Of a DNA stretch of 64,000 nt, positions 45,003 to 53,254 are shown piece after piece (position 1 is the stretch's first letter; every line of letters starts with the position of its first letter). The stretch covers positions 20,426-84,425 of the forward strand of contig NZ_VIFM01000017.1 in assembly GCF_006636215.1 (NCBI RefSeq). Reading direction: 5' to 3'. The notes under the pieces were generated by a model. It made no database searches and was not told where the DNA came from. It worked only from the letters and a program-made list of their open reading frames with translations. Source of the DNA: Myxococcus llanfairpwllgwyngyllgogerychwyrndrobwllllantysiliogogogochensis. GTDB lineage: Bacteria; Myxococcota; Myxococcia; Myxococcales; Myxococcaceae. The position numbers were made by a program, and so were the translations under genes.

Positions 45003-46544
45003 TCACGCCTGGAATGCTTGCGTGAGTCTGGCGATCGCCGCGGGGAGACCGCGCACGCGGAGCTTCCGGCCGTGCTCGTCGTACTCCTCGTTGAGCACCG
45101 TGGTGTGCTCGTACACCTCGCCGATGCGTCCCTGACTGGCGTACGGAATCACCAGGTGGGCTTCCACCATCGACGCCTCGAAGAACTGGATGATGACCTG
45201 GCGGAGCTTCGCCACGTCGTCCGGCCGATGGGCCGAGAGCAGCACGGCCTCCGGATGCTCCGCGCGCAGTGCATCCTGCGCCGCCTGGTCCAGCCGGTCG
45301 GTCTTGTTCAGCAGGAGCTTGCTCGGCACGGTGTGCGCGCCAATCTCTCGCAGCACGGACCGGGTGACCTCCAACTGCAATTTCCAGGTCGGGTCCGACG
45401 CATCCACCACGTAGAGCAGCAGCGACGCTTCCAGCGCCTCATCCAGCGTGGAGCGGAAGGACGCCACGAGGTCGTGTGGCAGCTTCTGGATGAAACCCAC
45501 CGTGTCGGAGACGAGCACGCGAGGACGGGTCTCTGGATGCAGCGCGCGCACCGTGGTGTCCAGCGTGGCGAAGAGCTGGTCGGCGACCAGGACCTCGCTC
45601 CCGGTAAGGGCGCGCATCAGGGAGGACTTGCCCGCGTTGGTGTAGCCGACGAGCGCCACCCGGAGCTGCTCCCTGCGGGCATACCTGCGATGGTCCTGCT
45701 CCTTCTGGATGACGGCGAGCCCCGCGCGCAGCTCCGCGAGGCGATCCCGGATCTTCCGCCGGTCGAGCTCCACGGCGGAGTCTCCGGCGCCACGCCCCTG
45801 CTGCCGCTCCCGGCCTCCCGAGGACTCCCGCAACCGGGGCGCGAGGTAGGTGAGCCGGGCAATCTCGACCTGCATGCGCGCCTCGTGGCTGCGCGCGTGC
45901 CGGTGGAAGATGTCGACAATCACGCCCGTGCGGTCCATCACCTGGGCGCCGGTGGCCTTCTCCAGATTGCGCAACTGGCTCGGCGACAGCTCGTGGTCGA
46001 CGACCACCACCGTGGGGCGCGGCCCGCTGACGTCTTCCTCGGGCTCGGAGGCGTCGTCATCCTCGTCGACGTCCTCGGCCTCGGAGTCGTCCGTCTCGGA
46101 GTCCTCGGCCTCGGTGTCCTCCGACTCGGTGCCCTCGGTCTCAGTGCCCTCCGTCTCGGAGTCCTCGGCCTCGGTGTCCTCCGACTCGGAGTCGGTCGCC
46201 TCGGTGCCTTCCTCGGAGGTCTCCTCGGCCTCGGAGTCCTCCTCGGCGGCCTCCCACTTCGCTCGGGCCTTGGAGGTCCGGTCCCGGGCGCCCGAGGTGA
46301 TGACTCCCGGCCCTCCGGTGAGCGCGGCCAGGTCCTTGAGCTTCCCCTTGCCGAGCACCGTCCCCGTGGCCAGCGCCCCTCGGCGCTGGGACACCGTCGC
46401 CACGGCGTCGTAGCCCAGGGTGTGCACCAGCCTCTTGAGCTCCGCGAGGTCCGCGGCGTGCTCCGTGTCCGTCACGCTGGGAAACTGGACGCCCACGAGG
46501 ACGGCACGGGGGCGAACAACTGGCGGGGTCTTCGACATGGGCAT
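45003..46544 (-). CDS. hflX: GTPase HflX with a large acidic insertion
   Basis: The product is 513 residues; typical HflX is about 430. The start is the MPMSK ATG (or the second Met); the longer frame is not coding. HflX splits stalled 70S ribosomes. The N-terminal domain (LKRLVHTLGYDAVATVSQ, GTVLGKGKLKDLA) is interrupted at residues ~98-174 by an almost purely Glu/Asp/Ser/Thr stretch, then resumes with VVVVDHELSPSQLRNLE and TGVIVDIFHRHARSHEA. G motifs are intact: GYTNAGKSSLM, DTVGFIQKLPHDL, NKTD. A hairpin follows its stop. Confidence 0.93.
   Translation of the reverse strand: MPMSKTPPVVRPRAVLVGVQFPSVTDTEHAADLAELKRLVHTLGYDAVATVSQRRGALATGTVLGKGKLKDLAALTGGPGVITSGARDRTSKARAKWEAAEEDSEAEETSEEGTEATDSESEDTEAEDSETEGTETEGTESEDTEAEDSETDDSEAEDVDEDDDASEPEEDVSGPRPTVVVVDHELSPSQLRNLEKATGAQVMDRTGVIVDIFHRHARSHEARMQVEIARLTYLAPRLRESSGGRERQQGRGAGDSAVELDRRKIRDRLAELRAGLAVIQKEQDHRRYARREQLRVALVGYTNAGKSSLMRALTGSEVLVADQLFATLDTTVRALHPETRPRVLVSDTVGFIQKLPHDLVASFRSTLDEALEASLLLYVVDASDPTWKLQLEVTRSVLREIGAHTVPSKLLLNKTDRLDQAAQDALRAEHPEAVLLSAHRPDDVAKLRQVIIQFFEASMVEAHLVIPYASQGRIGEVYEHTTVLNEEYDEHGRKLRVRGLPAAIARLTQAFQA
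46091..46189 (-). repeat. direct repeat inside the HflX acidic insertion
   Basis: A 39-nt block is repeated exactly at 46091-46129 and 46151-46189 (60-nt period), with imperfect 12-nt Glu/Asp/Ser/Thr-coding units around it. The insertion probably grew by slippage. Confidence 0.85.
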
Positions 46545-46598
46545 GCTCGTAACACGGTGAGGCCCCAGGTGGGGTAAAGCTGGCCTGCCTCCCCGGTT

Positions 46599-46617
46599 CC
46601 AGGCGACTGTCGCCTGG
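46599..46617. promoter_or_regulatory. 19-bp palindrome between hflX and 46656
   Basis: CCAGGCGAC-T-GTCGCCTGG is perfect on both sides of one base. A related half site (GGCGACTGGCGACC) follows about 10 bp later. It sits in a 111-bp divergent promoter gap and fits an operator for either gene. Confidence 0.5.
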
Positions 46618-46655
46618 GGGAGCAGGCGACTGGCGACCTCCGTCCGACAAATGCC

Positions 46656-48065
46656 ATGAGAGACCTCATCCAGACGGTTGGCGACCTGCTGAGCCGTGCG
46701 CCCGCGAGCGATGACGAGTCGCCTGCCTTTCGCCCAGCCTCCGCGTGGCTCCTCGTCTGCCTCATGCGCCAGCTCGTCCGTCAGCGCTGGCTCGTCCGTA
46801 TCATCGAAGAGCGACTCACCCCGAAGTGGGACGAAGGCGAAGAGGATGGGGACGTCCCGGGTCTCGAGGGCTGGACGTACGACTTCCATGGACGCGGCTG
46901 TTGCCTCTCCAGCGCTGGCGAAATCCTGGACGTCGATTTCCACGGAGACGAGGGGACCACCATCGACCCCTACTTCTTCGCGACCCGCCTCCACTCCCTC
47001 TCCGCGCCAGGGGTTCCCGAGGTCCGTCTCATGGCCCTGCTTCCGGGCCGCGACCTGGTGGTGAGCGCCATCCGGGAACTCCAGAACCAGGGGCTCCTGC
47101 GGCACCCGACCAGTGAGCATGTCTTCCGGCTCCCGCCGGAGCTGGAGGCACTGGCCGAGGCAGCCGAAACCCTGGACCTCGGCTCGCGGCAGGCACGCGA
47201 GCAGAGCTTCGTCCTGCTCGGAGACTTCGAGGCGCTGGAGGACAGCACGTTCGCGGCGAGGGCGCGGGAGGCACGGGAGGCACGCAAGCAGTGGCTCCTG
47301 GCGCGGACGACCGCCCCCACCTCGGCGGGTGATGCCCTGGCCGCGCTTCAGGAACTCTTGCCTCCCGACGCGTTCGTCCAGGCTTGCGCGCGAGTCCTCT
47401 CCGGCCCCATCTCCTCGGCGATGGGAGATGCGATTGAGCGGTTGGACACGCTGCCGGGCGTCGCGGGAGGCCCCGCGGTGTTCGCGCTGCTCCAGCGCTT
47501 GTCCCCGGAAGAGCATCACCCCTATTCACTCCATGCCGCCGCCAGGTACCTGCTTCGCCGTCAGTTCGAGCGGGAGAGGGTGCTCGCGGCGGTGCTCGCC
47601 TTCGCTCGGGTGGACAAGGTGAAGGGCTACGGAGGCAATCCCTTCGACGGAGACTTCGCGCTCCTGGCCCTGGAGCATGCGCCTGAACACGCCCTGGAGT
47701 TGGTGCGGCGCGCGCTGCGCTCCTCCGTGCCCTATTGCCGGATGCGAATCGCCACCGTCCTCTGTGTCCTGGACACACCGTGGAGTCAGCGGGAGTTGAG
47801 CGCGGCCCTCCAGGAGCGCGCCGCGTCGGACGCGGGAGATTCCAAGTACCTCCAGCTCGCGCTCGCACGGAGCCAGTCCTCATGGGCCCGCGCCATCGCC
47901 GCGCGGTGGGGACGCCAGCAACCGCCTCCCGCCACCGCGGAGATCGGCTTCACCCATGAGGAGGTGATGGCCGCCAACGCGGACAGCTGGTTCGACGCCG
48001 AGCTCGAGAAGGCCCGCGCCTGGGTCCAGCGGACGCGGATTCAAACACCGCACGAGCCAGGGTGA
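46656..48065 (+). CDS. helical-repeat protein with DUF6896-like N-terminus
   Basis: The product is 469 residues, cytoplasmic. Residues ~30-125 contain LEGWTYDFHGRGCCLSSAGE and ILDVDFHGDEGTTIDPYFF, which resemble DUF6896, a small domain seen in some immunity-like proteins. The rest is helical and HEAT-like (LLQRLSPEEHHPYSLHAAAR, LLALEHAPEHALELVRRALR). A toxin-resistance or scaffold role is possible, but unproven. No ribosome binding site is clear. A hairpin follows the stop at once. Confidence 0.55.
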   Translation: MRDLIQTVGDLLSRAPASDDESPAFRPASAWLLVCLMRQLVRQRWLVRIIEERLTPKWDEGEEDGDVPGLEGWTYDFHGRGCCLSSAGEILDVDFHGDEGTTIDPYFFATRLHSLSAPGVPEVRLMALLPGRDLVVSAIRELQNQGLLRHPTSEHVFRLPPELEALAEAAETLDLGSRQAREQSFVLLGDFEALEDSTFAARAREAREARKQWLLARTTAPTSAGDALAALQELLPPDAFVQACARVLSGPISSAMGDAIERLDTLPGVAGGPAVFALLQRLSPEEHHPYSLHAAARYLLRRQFERERVLAAVLAFARVDKVKGYGGNPFDGDFALLALEHAPEHALELVRRALRSSVPYCRMRIATVLCVLDTPWSQRELSAALQERAASDAGDSKYLQLALARSQSSWARAIAARWGRQQPPPATAEIGFTHEEVMAANADSWFDAELEKARAWVQRTRIQTPHEPG

Positions 48066-48090
48066 GACGCCCCCAGGCTCCAGGGGCGTC
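48066..48090. terminator. bidirectional terminator
   Basis: GACGCCCC and GGGGCGTC form a perfect 8-bp stem between two convergent genes, starting at the base after the 46656 stop. Confidence 0.7.
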
Positions 48091-48120
48091 CCGTCCCGAG
48101 CGACACTGCTGGAGGACGGT

Positions 48121-49752
48121 TCAATCGCAGCGCTGGACGTCCTCGGTGATGAAGCCGTTGCGGCTGGAGATGCTCCGGTCGTAGCAGTCGCCGGGGAAGC
48201 CGCTCACCCGGTAGCGATGCGTGGAGGTTCCCACCGCGTTGCGCTGCGCCCGGGGGACGCCCAGCGTGTACGCGGCCTCTCCGGTGAAGACGTCACTGCT
48301 CTCGCGGTGCGCCAGCGTCTGGAGACCTCGGAGGTCGAACGCGTCCTCCGCGTCGTTCATGGTGATGGTCGTGGTGAGCCGGTTCTCGGGCGTCACGCTG
48401 ATGAGCCCGTCGAGCACGAAGCGCTTGTCGGAGCGGCTCACCGTCGGAAAGAGGTCGCGACCCACGACGGTGACGGTGTTGGTGTCATTCCACGTGGCGG
48501 TGAGCTCGTCCGGGTTCTCCATGTCGCCCAGCCAGCGGTGCATGCTCGCGTTGGACACCTTCTGCTCGACCGTCGTCAGCTCCCAGCCGCGCGAGGTCTT
48601 CACGTAACCAGACACGCGCAGGTGCTGGCCGCCTTGCGTGTCCACCTGGTGCCAGCCGTCCACCAGCGAGTACGTCGAGTCATTCGTCAGCGCCCCCAGC
48701 GAGTGCTGGAGCAGTCCGCCCGTGACGCGCGCGGCGTGTGAATCCCGCCAGACGAGGATGTTGGTGGGCAAATCCCACCCGGGGCGTCCCTCGGGGACCC
48801 CCAGCACGCTCACCCGAAGCTGGTGCGGCTGGCCGTCGGTCAGCAGGCCCACGAAGGGGGTGAGGTCATACGCGATGGGGCGGATGTTGAAGGCGCGCGG
48901 CGCGGGCAGCACGTACCAGAGGAACGGGTTGGACCAGCCGCCCGTGTACACATGCGGGAAGGGCATGGCGATGCCCGCCACCTTTCCATCCACTTCAATC
49001 CGCACCTCGCGGTACGGGCCCGCGTCGGCGGGGCACGAGTACGGCACGACGGTGGGCGCGGTGATGTACCAGAACTCCTCGCAGCCACCGCCCGAGCCCG
49101 TCGCGTAGACCTCCGCGATGAGCCGCGTGGTGTTCTGGGGCACCGTCACCTCGCCCACCAGCGCGCTTCCCTCCCGGCGCGGGTTGACGAGCGGAAGCAC
49201 GTCGCTGGCGGTGCTGGCCGGGGGCAACCGCCGTCCCTGCGCCGGGTAGAACGTCAGGTACACCTGCACGTCCAGCACGCCCGTGTATGTGTCGTTGACC
49301 ACGTTGCCAATCAGCATCCACACGGGCTGGGACTGGCGCAGCAGCGGCGCGTAGGCGGTGACATCCTTCTCCACCGACCACGCGATTCCCTCGCGAGACG
49401 GCTCGGGCGTGGACGTCTTGAACAGGGTGACGCCGCCCACCTCCAGGTGGCCCAGGCGGTCGTACTGGACGCCCTGGACCTTGCCCTCCATGCGCAGCAC
49501 CACCTTGTGCCACGGCCCCGGGCAGTCCGCGGGCGGCGTGAAGGTGCCGGTGAAGGGCGTGAAGTCGTCGAACTTCTCGTCGACGATTCGGACGGTGCAC
49601 GACGCCGTCGCCGGCCGCTCCACCGTGGGGACGGCCGTGCGAGGGTCATCCCAATCCGTACCGAACTCAGGGGGCGGCTCGACGGCCAGCGCGGGCAGCG
49701 CCGCGCCGAGGGCGAGGACTGCCGCGGCGAATGCTCCGGGGAAAGGACGCAC
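48121..49752 (-). CDS. secreted PNGase A-like amidase
   Basis: The product is 543 residues from a GTG with AAGGAAAA upstream; an in-frame TTG 20 codons earlier is less likely. The signal peptide is FAAAVLALGAALPALA. The N-terminal domain matches peptide-N4-(N-acetyl-beta-glucosaminyl)asparagine amidase A: WHKVVLRMEGKVQGVQYDRL, VGGVTLFKTSTPEPSREGIA and WSVEKDVTAYAPLL are its signature. PNGase A releases N-glycans from glycoproteins (EC 3.5.1.52). The second half is a beta domain with a few Cys and a C-terminal CYDRSISSRNGF. The enzyme is common in plants and fungi and rarer in bacteria; use against fungal or plant glycoproteins would fit a predator or saprophyte. Confidence 0.85.
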   Translation of the reverse strand: MRPFPGAFAAAVLALGAALPALAVEPPPEFGTDWDDPRTAVPTVERPATASCTVRIVDEKFDDFTPFTGTFTPPADCPGPWHKVVLRMEGKVQGVQYDRLGHLEVGGVTLFKTSTPEPSREGIAWSVEKDVTAYAPLLRQSQPVWMLIGNVVNDTYTGVLDVQVYLTFYPAQGRRLPPASTASDVLPLVNPRREGSALVGEVTVPQNTTRLIAEVYATGSGGGCEEFWYITAPTVVPYSCPADAGPYREVRIEVDGKVAGIAMPFPHVYTGGWSNPFLWYVLPAPRAFNIRPIAYDLTPFVGLLTDGQPHQLRVSVLGVPEGRPGWDLPTNILVWRDSHAARVTGGLLQHSLGALTNDSTYSLVDGWHQVDTQGGQHLRVSGYVKTSRGWELTTVEQKVSNASMHRWLGDMENPDELTATWNDTNTVTVVGRDLFPTVSRSDKRFVLDGLISVTPENRLTTTITMNDAEDAFDLRGLQTLAHRESSDVFTGEAAYTLGVPRAQRNAVGTSTHRYRVSGFPGDCYDRSISSRNGFITEDVQRCD

Positions 49753-49977
49753 GGCTTTTCCTTGGTAGGCGGTTAGTCCGTGGAGACTAGGCCTCGCCGG
49801 TGCCGTGGGCAATGCGCGAGCTTCCGGTGCGAACCCGCCCCGGTGTCGGACACTCGCGGAGCGCCGAGGGCACCCGGGCCCCCGCGTCCGGCGAGGGGCT
49901 TTCCGAGCAGGGCCGCTGTCATCAGGGCCATGGCCGCGCGGCTCGGGTCATCAACGTCCACGCGCGAGTCGCGCTTC

Positions 49978-50808
49978 TCAGCGCTTCGGTTGACGCGCCT
50001 TGTTGGCCACACGCTTCTTCTTCGCTCCGCTCGAAGGGCCGCGCTTGTGTCGGGGTGTCTTGCGCTTCGAGGGGCGCTGCTTGCCGTCTTGCAGCGCCCG
50101 GTCGAGCGTGCGACCGGCGCCCGCCACCACCCCGTCCTGGCCCAGGGTCCCCTTCAACGTTTCGTCCACCGCACCGCCGGGAGCGAGCGTGCCCTTCACG
50201 GTGCCACCCACGTCTCCCAAGACGCGTGTCAGCGCGCCTCCGGGTCCAGTGGCCCCCTTGGCGACATCGCCGACGTCGTGAACCGCCTCGGAGATGGCGC
50301 CTCCGGGCCGAAGCGTTTCGTGGGTGGCCTCTCCCACCTCCGAGATTGCGTGGCCTACCGGGCGCAGAAGGCTTGCGAGCAGCTCCGGGTTGTTGTCCAC
50401 CGTCTGCAGGGCGCGATTCAGGATCTCATAGACGCGCTGGAGCCGGACCTTCAGCAGGGCCTGCGCCTCCACGCCCTTGATGGTCAAGGCCACCCGGTCG
50501 ATGTCCACCTCCGCGCCTACGTCCAGCTTCACCAGATTGGCGAGCTCCGCGTGCAGGGCCACCCGCGCGTGCAGTCTCTCCACGTCGAGTGATATCTCGT
50601 CCACCTTCACCGTCGGCACGTCGAGCAGCACGTCAGGAGTGGTCTCGATAGGCCCTTCATCGGCGCCCGCCACGGCGAGCACGTGGCGGGTGTCTTCGCG
50701 CGTCACCTCACCCGTCGGGCGTCCGATCTTCCCCGAAGGCGCGTCCCGTCGGGCTTTCTTCGCGCCGGACCTCTCCGCGTCCCGTTTCCACGGATTCCAT
50801 TTCGCCAC
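49978..50808 (-). CDS. basic protein of unknown function
   Basis: The product is 276 residues from a GTG with GGGGGAG upstream. An N-terminal basic stretch precedes a regular helical/beta domain (LLDVPTVKVDEISLDVERLH, ALTIKGVEAQALLKVRLQRV) that I have seen in hypothetical proteins of several phyla. A Gly-rich region with degenerate repeats (DVGGTVKGTLAPGGAVDETL) follows, and the last 30 residues are Lys/Arg-rich. It could bind nucleic acid or lipid at a membrane. Its neighbours are equally basic small proteins, which suggests one functional group. Confidence 0.55.
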   Translation of the reverse strand: MAKWNPWKRDAERSGAKKARRDAPSGKIGRPTGEVTREDTRHVLAVAGADEGPIETTPDVLLDVPTVKVDEISLDVERLHARVALHAELANLVKLDVGAEVDIDRVALTIKGVEAQALLKVRLQRVYEILNRALQTVDNNPELLASLLRPVGHAISEVGEATHETLRPGGAISEAVHDVGDVAKGATGPGGALTRVLGDVGGTVKGTLAPGGAVDETLKGTLGQDGVVAGAGRTLDRALQDGKQRPSKRKTPRHKRGPSSGAKKKRVANKARQPKR

Positions 50809-51033
50809 GGTCGACTCCCCCTCGTGGCCCAAACCTGGGGACGTCTCGCGACCTGTCATCCTCGGGGTCGTCCGCCCTGACCGGTGGGTCTGGGTGCCTC
50901 GTGGGACGCGGGCGGACGCAGGCATGGCCTCTCGAACAGGAGGGCCTCGGGCCCTGCCTCTCCGCGGGGCCTTCCTATCTTTGAGACTCACCGCGAAATG
51001 TCACGCCTCCACGTGTGGAGCGGGAGAGAACCC

Positions 51034-51456
51034 ATGCCAGAACGTCGAGGCAAGCCCACCCGACGTCGCCGTCCCTCGGGGCGCACGGCCACACCCTCGA
51101 AGGGCCCTTCGCACCGAGTCATGACCCGGCGCACGCGGGGCGACTCGGCGTCCACGCAAGCCCCGGAGAACTCCGACCTCGACGCGGTCATCAGCGCGAA
51201 GGCGAAGGGACGCTCACTCGAAGTCCACGCCCTTCAGGGGGTGCGAGTGCGCACCTGGGCGCCGCCCGACGCGCGGCGCGTCCACGACTCGCACCGGGTC
51301 GGGCTCCCCGCGCACCTCGCGCCGGGCGAGCACCACGGTCCTTTCGAAGCCGGAATGCGAGTGGGGGTGCGACTGCCCGACCCTCCACGCCTTCATGGAG
51401 AGTCGCCTCCCGTCCGGCCTCGTCGGAAGCGTTCGAGCAAGCCGCGCCGCCCCTGA
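51034..51456 (+). CDS. small basic protein
   Basis: The product is about 140 residues with GGGAGAG before the ATG; an upstream frame and an ATG 36 nt earlier exist. The N-terminus is Arg/Pro-rich, the middle (DLDAVISAKAKGRSLEVHAL) is ordered, and the C-terminus ends RKRSSKPRRP. No family is recognised. Coding status is uncertain because the composition is low in complexity. Confidence 0.4.
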   Translation: MPERRGKPTRRRRPSGRTATPSKGPSHRVMTRRTRGDSASTQAPENSDLDAVISAKAKGRSLEVHALQGVRVRTWAPPDARRVHDSHRVGLPAHLAPGEHHGPFEAGMRVGVRLPDPPRLHGESPPVRPRRKRSSKPRRP

Positions 51457-51486
51457 GGCGCTGGCCTGCTTCGAGGCTGCCCGCGG

Positions 51487-51975
51487 TCAGCCGCCTTTTC
51501 GCTCGCCGCGCTTTGCCGTGCGCTTGGGAGAGGTGTCGGGTTCTTTTTCAGTCAGTCGCTCGGCCGCCGACGTGATGGCCATCCGCCGAAGGCTTGAAAC
51601 CGCGTCCTCGAACTGCCCGGAGCTCTCCAACTCGTCGGCGAGCCCTCGGAGCTTGTCCGCCGCGCGTGTATAGGCCCGCCGCTCCGCGTGGGAGGAGGGG
51701 AGGAGGGAGGCCGAGAGGAAGCCCACGGCCAGGGCGCCCAACCCGAGGCCCACGGGATGGGCTCGCACCGTGCGCTCGGTCCAGGAGCGGGCCTGGGCCA
51801 CACGGGCACGGGCCTCGTCCCGGGTCGGCATCCGCTCCTTGAGCGTTCCCGTGACGGCCTGTCCCTTTCGCTGAACGGAGCGCAGGGTCGCCAGGGTGCT
51901 CTCCCGGGCCCCACGCCGGGGAGGCCCGTCGTCCGCCCGTGCGGGTGCCTGCTTCTTGTTCGCGGCCTTCTTCAT
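51487..51975 (-). CDS. helical membrane-anchored protein, YtxH/DUF883-like
   Basis: The product is 162 residues with a GGGGAGG site. A basic N-terminus and a long helix (LATLRSVQRKGQAVTGTLKE) precede one membrane segment (HPVGLGLGALAVGFLSASLL) followed by PSSHAERRAYTRAADKLRGL. The membrane segment and tail closely match the C-terminal half of the SYLF fusion at 53255-54535, so the two are paralogues. Its start overlaps the upstream gene by 4 nt. Confidence 0.6.
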   Translation of the reverse strand: MKKAANKKQAPARADDGPPRRGARESTLATLRSVQRKGQAVTGTLKERMPTRDEARARVAQARSWTERTVRAHPVGLGLGALAVGFLSASLLPSSHAERRAYTRAADKLRGLADELESSGQFEDAVSSLRRMAITSAAERLTEKEPDTSPKRTAKRGERKGG

Positions 51976-52409
51976 GTTTCGGCCCTCCCCTCGGTATCCG
52001 TCACACCGCTGGCGCGGAACACGCGTCCGGCGATGAGCCCCACTCCCAACAAGCCCGAAATCAACCAGCCGGGGCGCTGTCTCACCTGACGCCCCGCGTG
52101 CTCCATGAGCTCTCCGACCGAGTGCTGGTCCAGTCGTGATGAGGCGCCACGCAGCACGCGTTCGCCTGTCTCGAGCATGTGCTGAGACAGGGGACTGGGG
52201 GTCCGCCGGGTGGCTTGCTCCAGACCTCGGGCCGCGTCCTCCAACGCCTGGGCGAGGTCTCCGCGCTGAACGTCCAGCCGCTCGATGACCCGGTCGCGAG
52301 CGAATCCCGCCGCATGCTCCAAGGGCTGCCGTTTCAGCCTCTTCCTGGGTGTCTGGCGTTGCGTATCGCCGCGCGTCCGCCGCTCGCCCTTCGCCTTCGC
52401 CGAGCCCAT
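51972..52409 (-). CDS. helical membrane-anchored protein, DUF3618-like
   Basis: The product is 145 residues with AAGGAGGG before the ATG. A basic N-terminus leads to a long amphipathic helix (RGDLAQALEDAARGLEQATR) and a C-terminal membrane anchor, RQRPGWLISGLLGVGLIAGR, of the RPGxxxxGxxxxG type seen in DUF3618 and similar small envelope proteins. It is the first gene of a two-gene leftward unit divergent from the SYLF genes. Confidence 0.6.
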   Translation of the reverse strand: MGSAKAKGERRTRGDTQRQTPRKRLKRQPLEHAAGFARDRVIERLDVQRGDLAQALEDAARGLEQATRRTPSPLSQHMLETGERVLRGASSRLDQHSVGELMEHAGRQVRQRPGWLISGLLGVGLIAGRVFRASGVTDTEGRAET

Positions 52410-52572
52410 GACGTGCCCTCCTTCTGTTCCCCGCGGGCGGCGGGGATGTCTCGAAGTTAGGCACCGCGCGCTTCGGCCGGGCAGTCGGACTGCGCAAGGT
52501 GTGTCTGCTCGTCCGAGCAGCCGGTTCCGCGCGGATGCGGTCATCGCCACCTTTCTTCTCCTGGAGGTCGAT

Positions 52573-53247
52573 ATGAAGGCGGAGCAGGAGAAGACGCTGC
52601 ACGAAGAGGTCGTGGCGACGCTGGACCGGCTCAAGCAAAAGAATCCGGAGCTGGAGAAGGAGTTCCAGCGGGTGCGAGGGTACGCCGTCTTCCCCTCGCT
52701 GGGGCGGGCGTCGCTGGTGCTGGGAGGCTCCTACGGCCATGGAGAGGTGTTCGAGAAGGGCAAGCCCATCGGCTTCGCGACCCTCTCCCAGATGACCATC
52801 GGTGTGCAGATCGGAGGACAGACGCTGAGCGAGGTCATCTTCTTCGAGGACCGGGACGCCATCGAAGCCTTCAAGGGTGGCAAGGTGGCCTTCGCCGCCA
52901 ATGCCTCGGCGGTCATCCTCAAGGCCGCGGCGTCGGGGACCACCAACTACGCGAAATGCACCGCCCACGCCTACTCACGCGGGGGGATGCTGCTCGAGGC
53001 CTCGCTGGGCGGACAGAAGTTCACGTTCATTCCCCCCTCCAATGCGCCGGCCCGTGTGAACGGCGATGAGGGCCAGAAGGCGGATCAAGGCTCCCCGGAC
53101 GAGCGCTCCAACGGAGAGAGGAGTGGCTGGCTGCCTCGGACGCCGCGCCACCCTGCGGCCCTGGCGACGGGACTGTCGACCGCGGCGATGCTGGTGACCC
53201 GGCTCTTGAAGACGCGTGCCAGTGCCCGGTCCTCTCCGCAGAGCTGA
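52573..53247 (+). CDS. SYLF (Ysc84) domain lipid-binding protein
   Basis: The product is 224 residues. The ATG follows CTGGAGG; the long frame upstream is not coding. The SYLF domain spans residues ~30-160: YAVFPSLGRASLVLGGSYGH, VQIGGQTLSEVIFFEDRDAI and VAFAANASAVILKAAAS are its signature. SYLF proteins bind phosphoinositides or other anionic lipids and are known from eukaryotic Ysc84/SH3YL1 and many bacteria. The C-terminal tail is hydrophilic with a weakly hydrophobic end. No signal peptide is seen. Confidence 0.88.
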   Translation: MKAEQEKTLHEEVVATLDRLKQKNPELEKEFQRVRGYAVFPSLGRASLVLGGSYGHGEVFEKGKPIGFATLSQMTIGVQIGGQTLSEVIFFEDRDAIEAFKGGKVAFAANASAVILKAAASGTTNYAKCTAHAYSRGGMLLEASLGGQKFTFIPPSNAPARVNGDEGQKADQGSPDERSNGERSGWLPRTPRHPAALATGLSTAAMLVTRLLKTRASARSSPQS

Positions 53248-53254
53248 GGCACGC

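Noticed and set aside
46091..46189. CRISPR-like repeat array
   Set aside because: The repeats are within a coding frame, with a 39-nt unit and no unique spacers.
45018..46577. 519-codon open frame opposite hflX
   Set aside because: Low-complexity shadow (long L/G/V run mirrors the acidic insertion); hflX has intact G motifs.
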